Shown here: piece by piece, positions 63,809 to 64,000 of the stretch | How positions within the stretch are numbered: the stretch's first letter is position 1 | How the letters are laid out: every line of letters starts with the position of its first letter | NCBI GenBank assembly: GCA_963826795.1 | Contig: CAWGYT010000012.1 | Coordinates: forward strand, 158,535-222,534 | Reading direction: 5' to 3' | Length of the DNA: 64,000 nucleotides | From: CAWGYT01 sp963826795 | GTDB lineage: Bacteria; Planctomycetota; Planctomycetia; Pirellulales; Pirellulaceae | Translations under genes and position numbers: made by a program | The notes under the pieces: model-generated | Told to the model about the DNA's origin: nothing | The model's input: the letters and a program-made list of their open reading frames with translations, nothing else | Database searches by the model: none

Positions 63809-64000
63809 CTGGCGTTGGGCTGTCGGTGAGGATTGGCGGTCGAGCCAGTCTCTCGCCCGACGGCGCCAAGTGTTTTCAATGCTCGATTTTCGGTAGCAAA
63901 CAGCAGATCTGAAACCGCCGACTACCCTTTGAAGCGGCAGCTGACCGAGGTCGCGATTTCGGCGATTGAAACTGAGCCGGTTGGCTCGACCGCTTTCTGT

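Noticed and set aside
1..64000. tRNA genes, rRNA genes or CRISPR arrays
   Set aside because: Isolated GGTTCGA-like strings (near 3895 and 58350) lack the rest of a tRNA cloverleaf. No spaced direct repeats of CRISPR type and no rRNA sequence were seen.

Overview
The window looks like a chromosomal segment of a planctomycete, most likely from the Pirellulaceae or a close relative. It is fairly GC-rich. It carries secreted proteins with dockerin-type repeats and PEP-CTERM or LEPR-XLL sorting signals, several ECF sigma factors, serine/threonine kinases fused to WD40 propellers, quinoprotein-like propellers, Cys-rich small secreted proteins and SUMF1-type proteins. I assign no species.

Layout. 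1-13 kb: the tail of an ECF sigma gene with an overlapping anti-sigma-like gene, a secreted sugar dehydrogenase, a dockerin/PEP-CTERM protein, a SUMF1-domain protein, three small secreted proteins (two Cys-rich), an OprO/OprP-type porin, two envelope lipoproteins (COG3014-like and LpoB-like), a MEKHLA protein and a PfkB sugar kinase. 13-28 kb is mostly housekeeping: ferredoxin with a clear terminator, an ECF sigma factor, a LolA-like lipoprotein, leuA, a DUF420 membrane protein, a J-domain membrane protein, nagB, a class-V aminotransferase with a membrane protein, and the threonine-degradation pair tdh-kbl overlapping a DNA glycosylase gene. 27.5-40 kb is a decayed or poorly resolved accessory region. 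It holds a LamG/dockerin protein, vapC and PKD remnants, a sigma factor, a heavily frameshifted kinase-WD40 gene, three tandem quinoprotein-like genes and a hicB gene with a hicA stump. 41-48 kb: an intact sigma/kinase-WD40 pair followed by two dockerin proteins. 49-58 kb: GH99 glycosidase, unknown and GNAT/YoaP genes, a carboxypeptidase-regulatory-like protein, then a degenerate integron (intI remnant, one cassette, one attC) and a second tyrosine recombinase. 58-64 kb: a third kinase-WD40/sigma pair and a LEPR-XLL/dockerin protein.

The most notable signal is upstream of leuA. A sigma70-like promoter is followed by an 18-codon reading frame with six Leu codons, a set of mutually exclusive RNA pairings and a strong intrinsic terminator. 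This is the full layout of a ribosome-mediated leucine attenuator, in a phylum where I know of no described example. The second is a small integron whose cassette boundaries can be read from the sequence, because the 5' end of the cassette complements the R'' box of its own attC. Three sigma-factor/kinase-WD40 modules lie within about 32 kb, two next to secreted or dockerin proteins and one next to quinoproteins.

Many genes are broken by single-base frameshifts or in-frame stops while the protein continues cleanly in another frame or beyond the stop. Some indels lie in short homopolymers. I cannot tell assembly error from genuine decay by sequence alone. Where the continuation is clear I give the reconstructed gene limits and say where the frame breaks.
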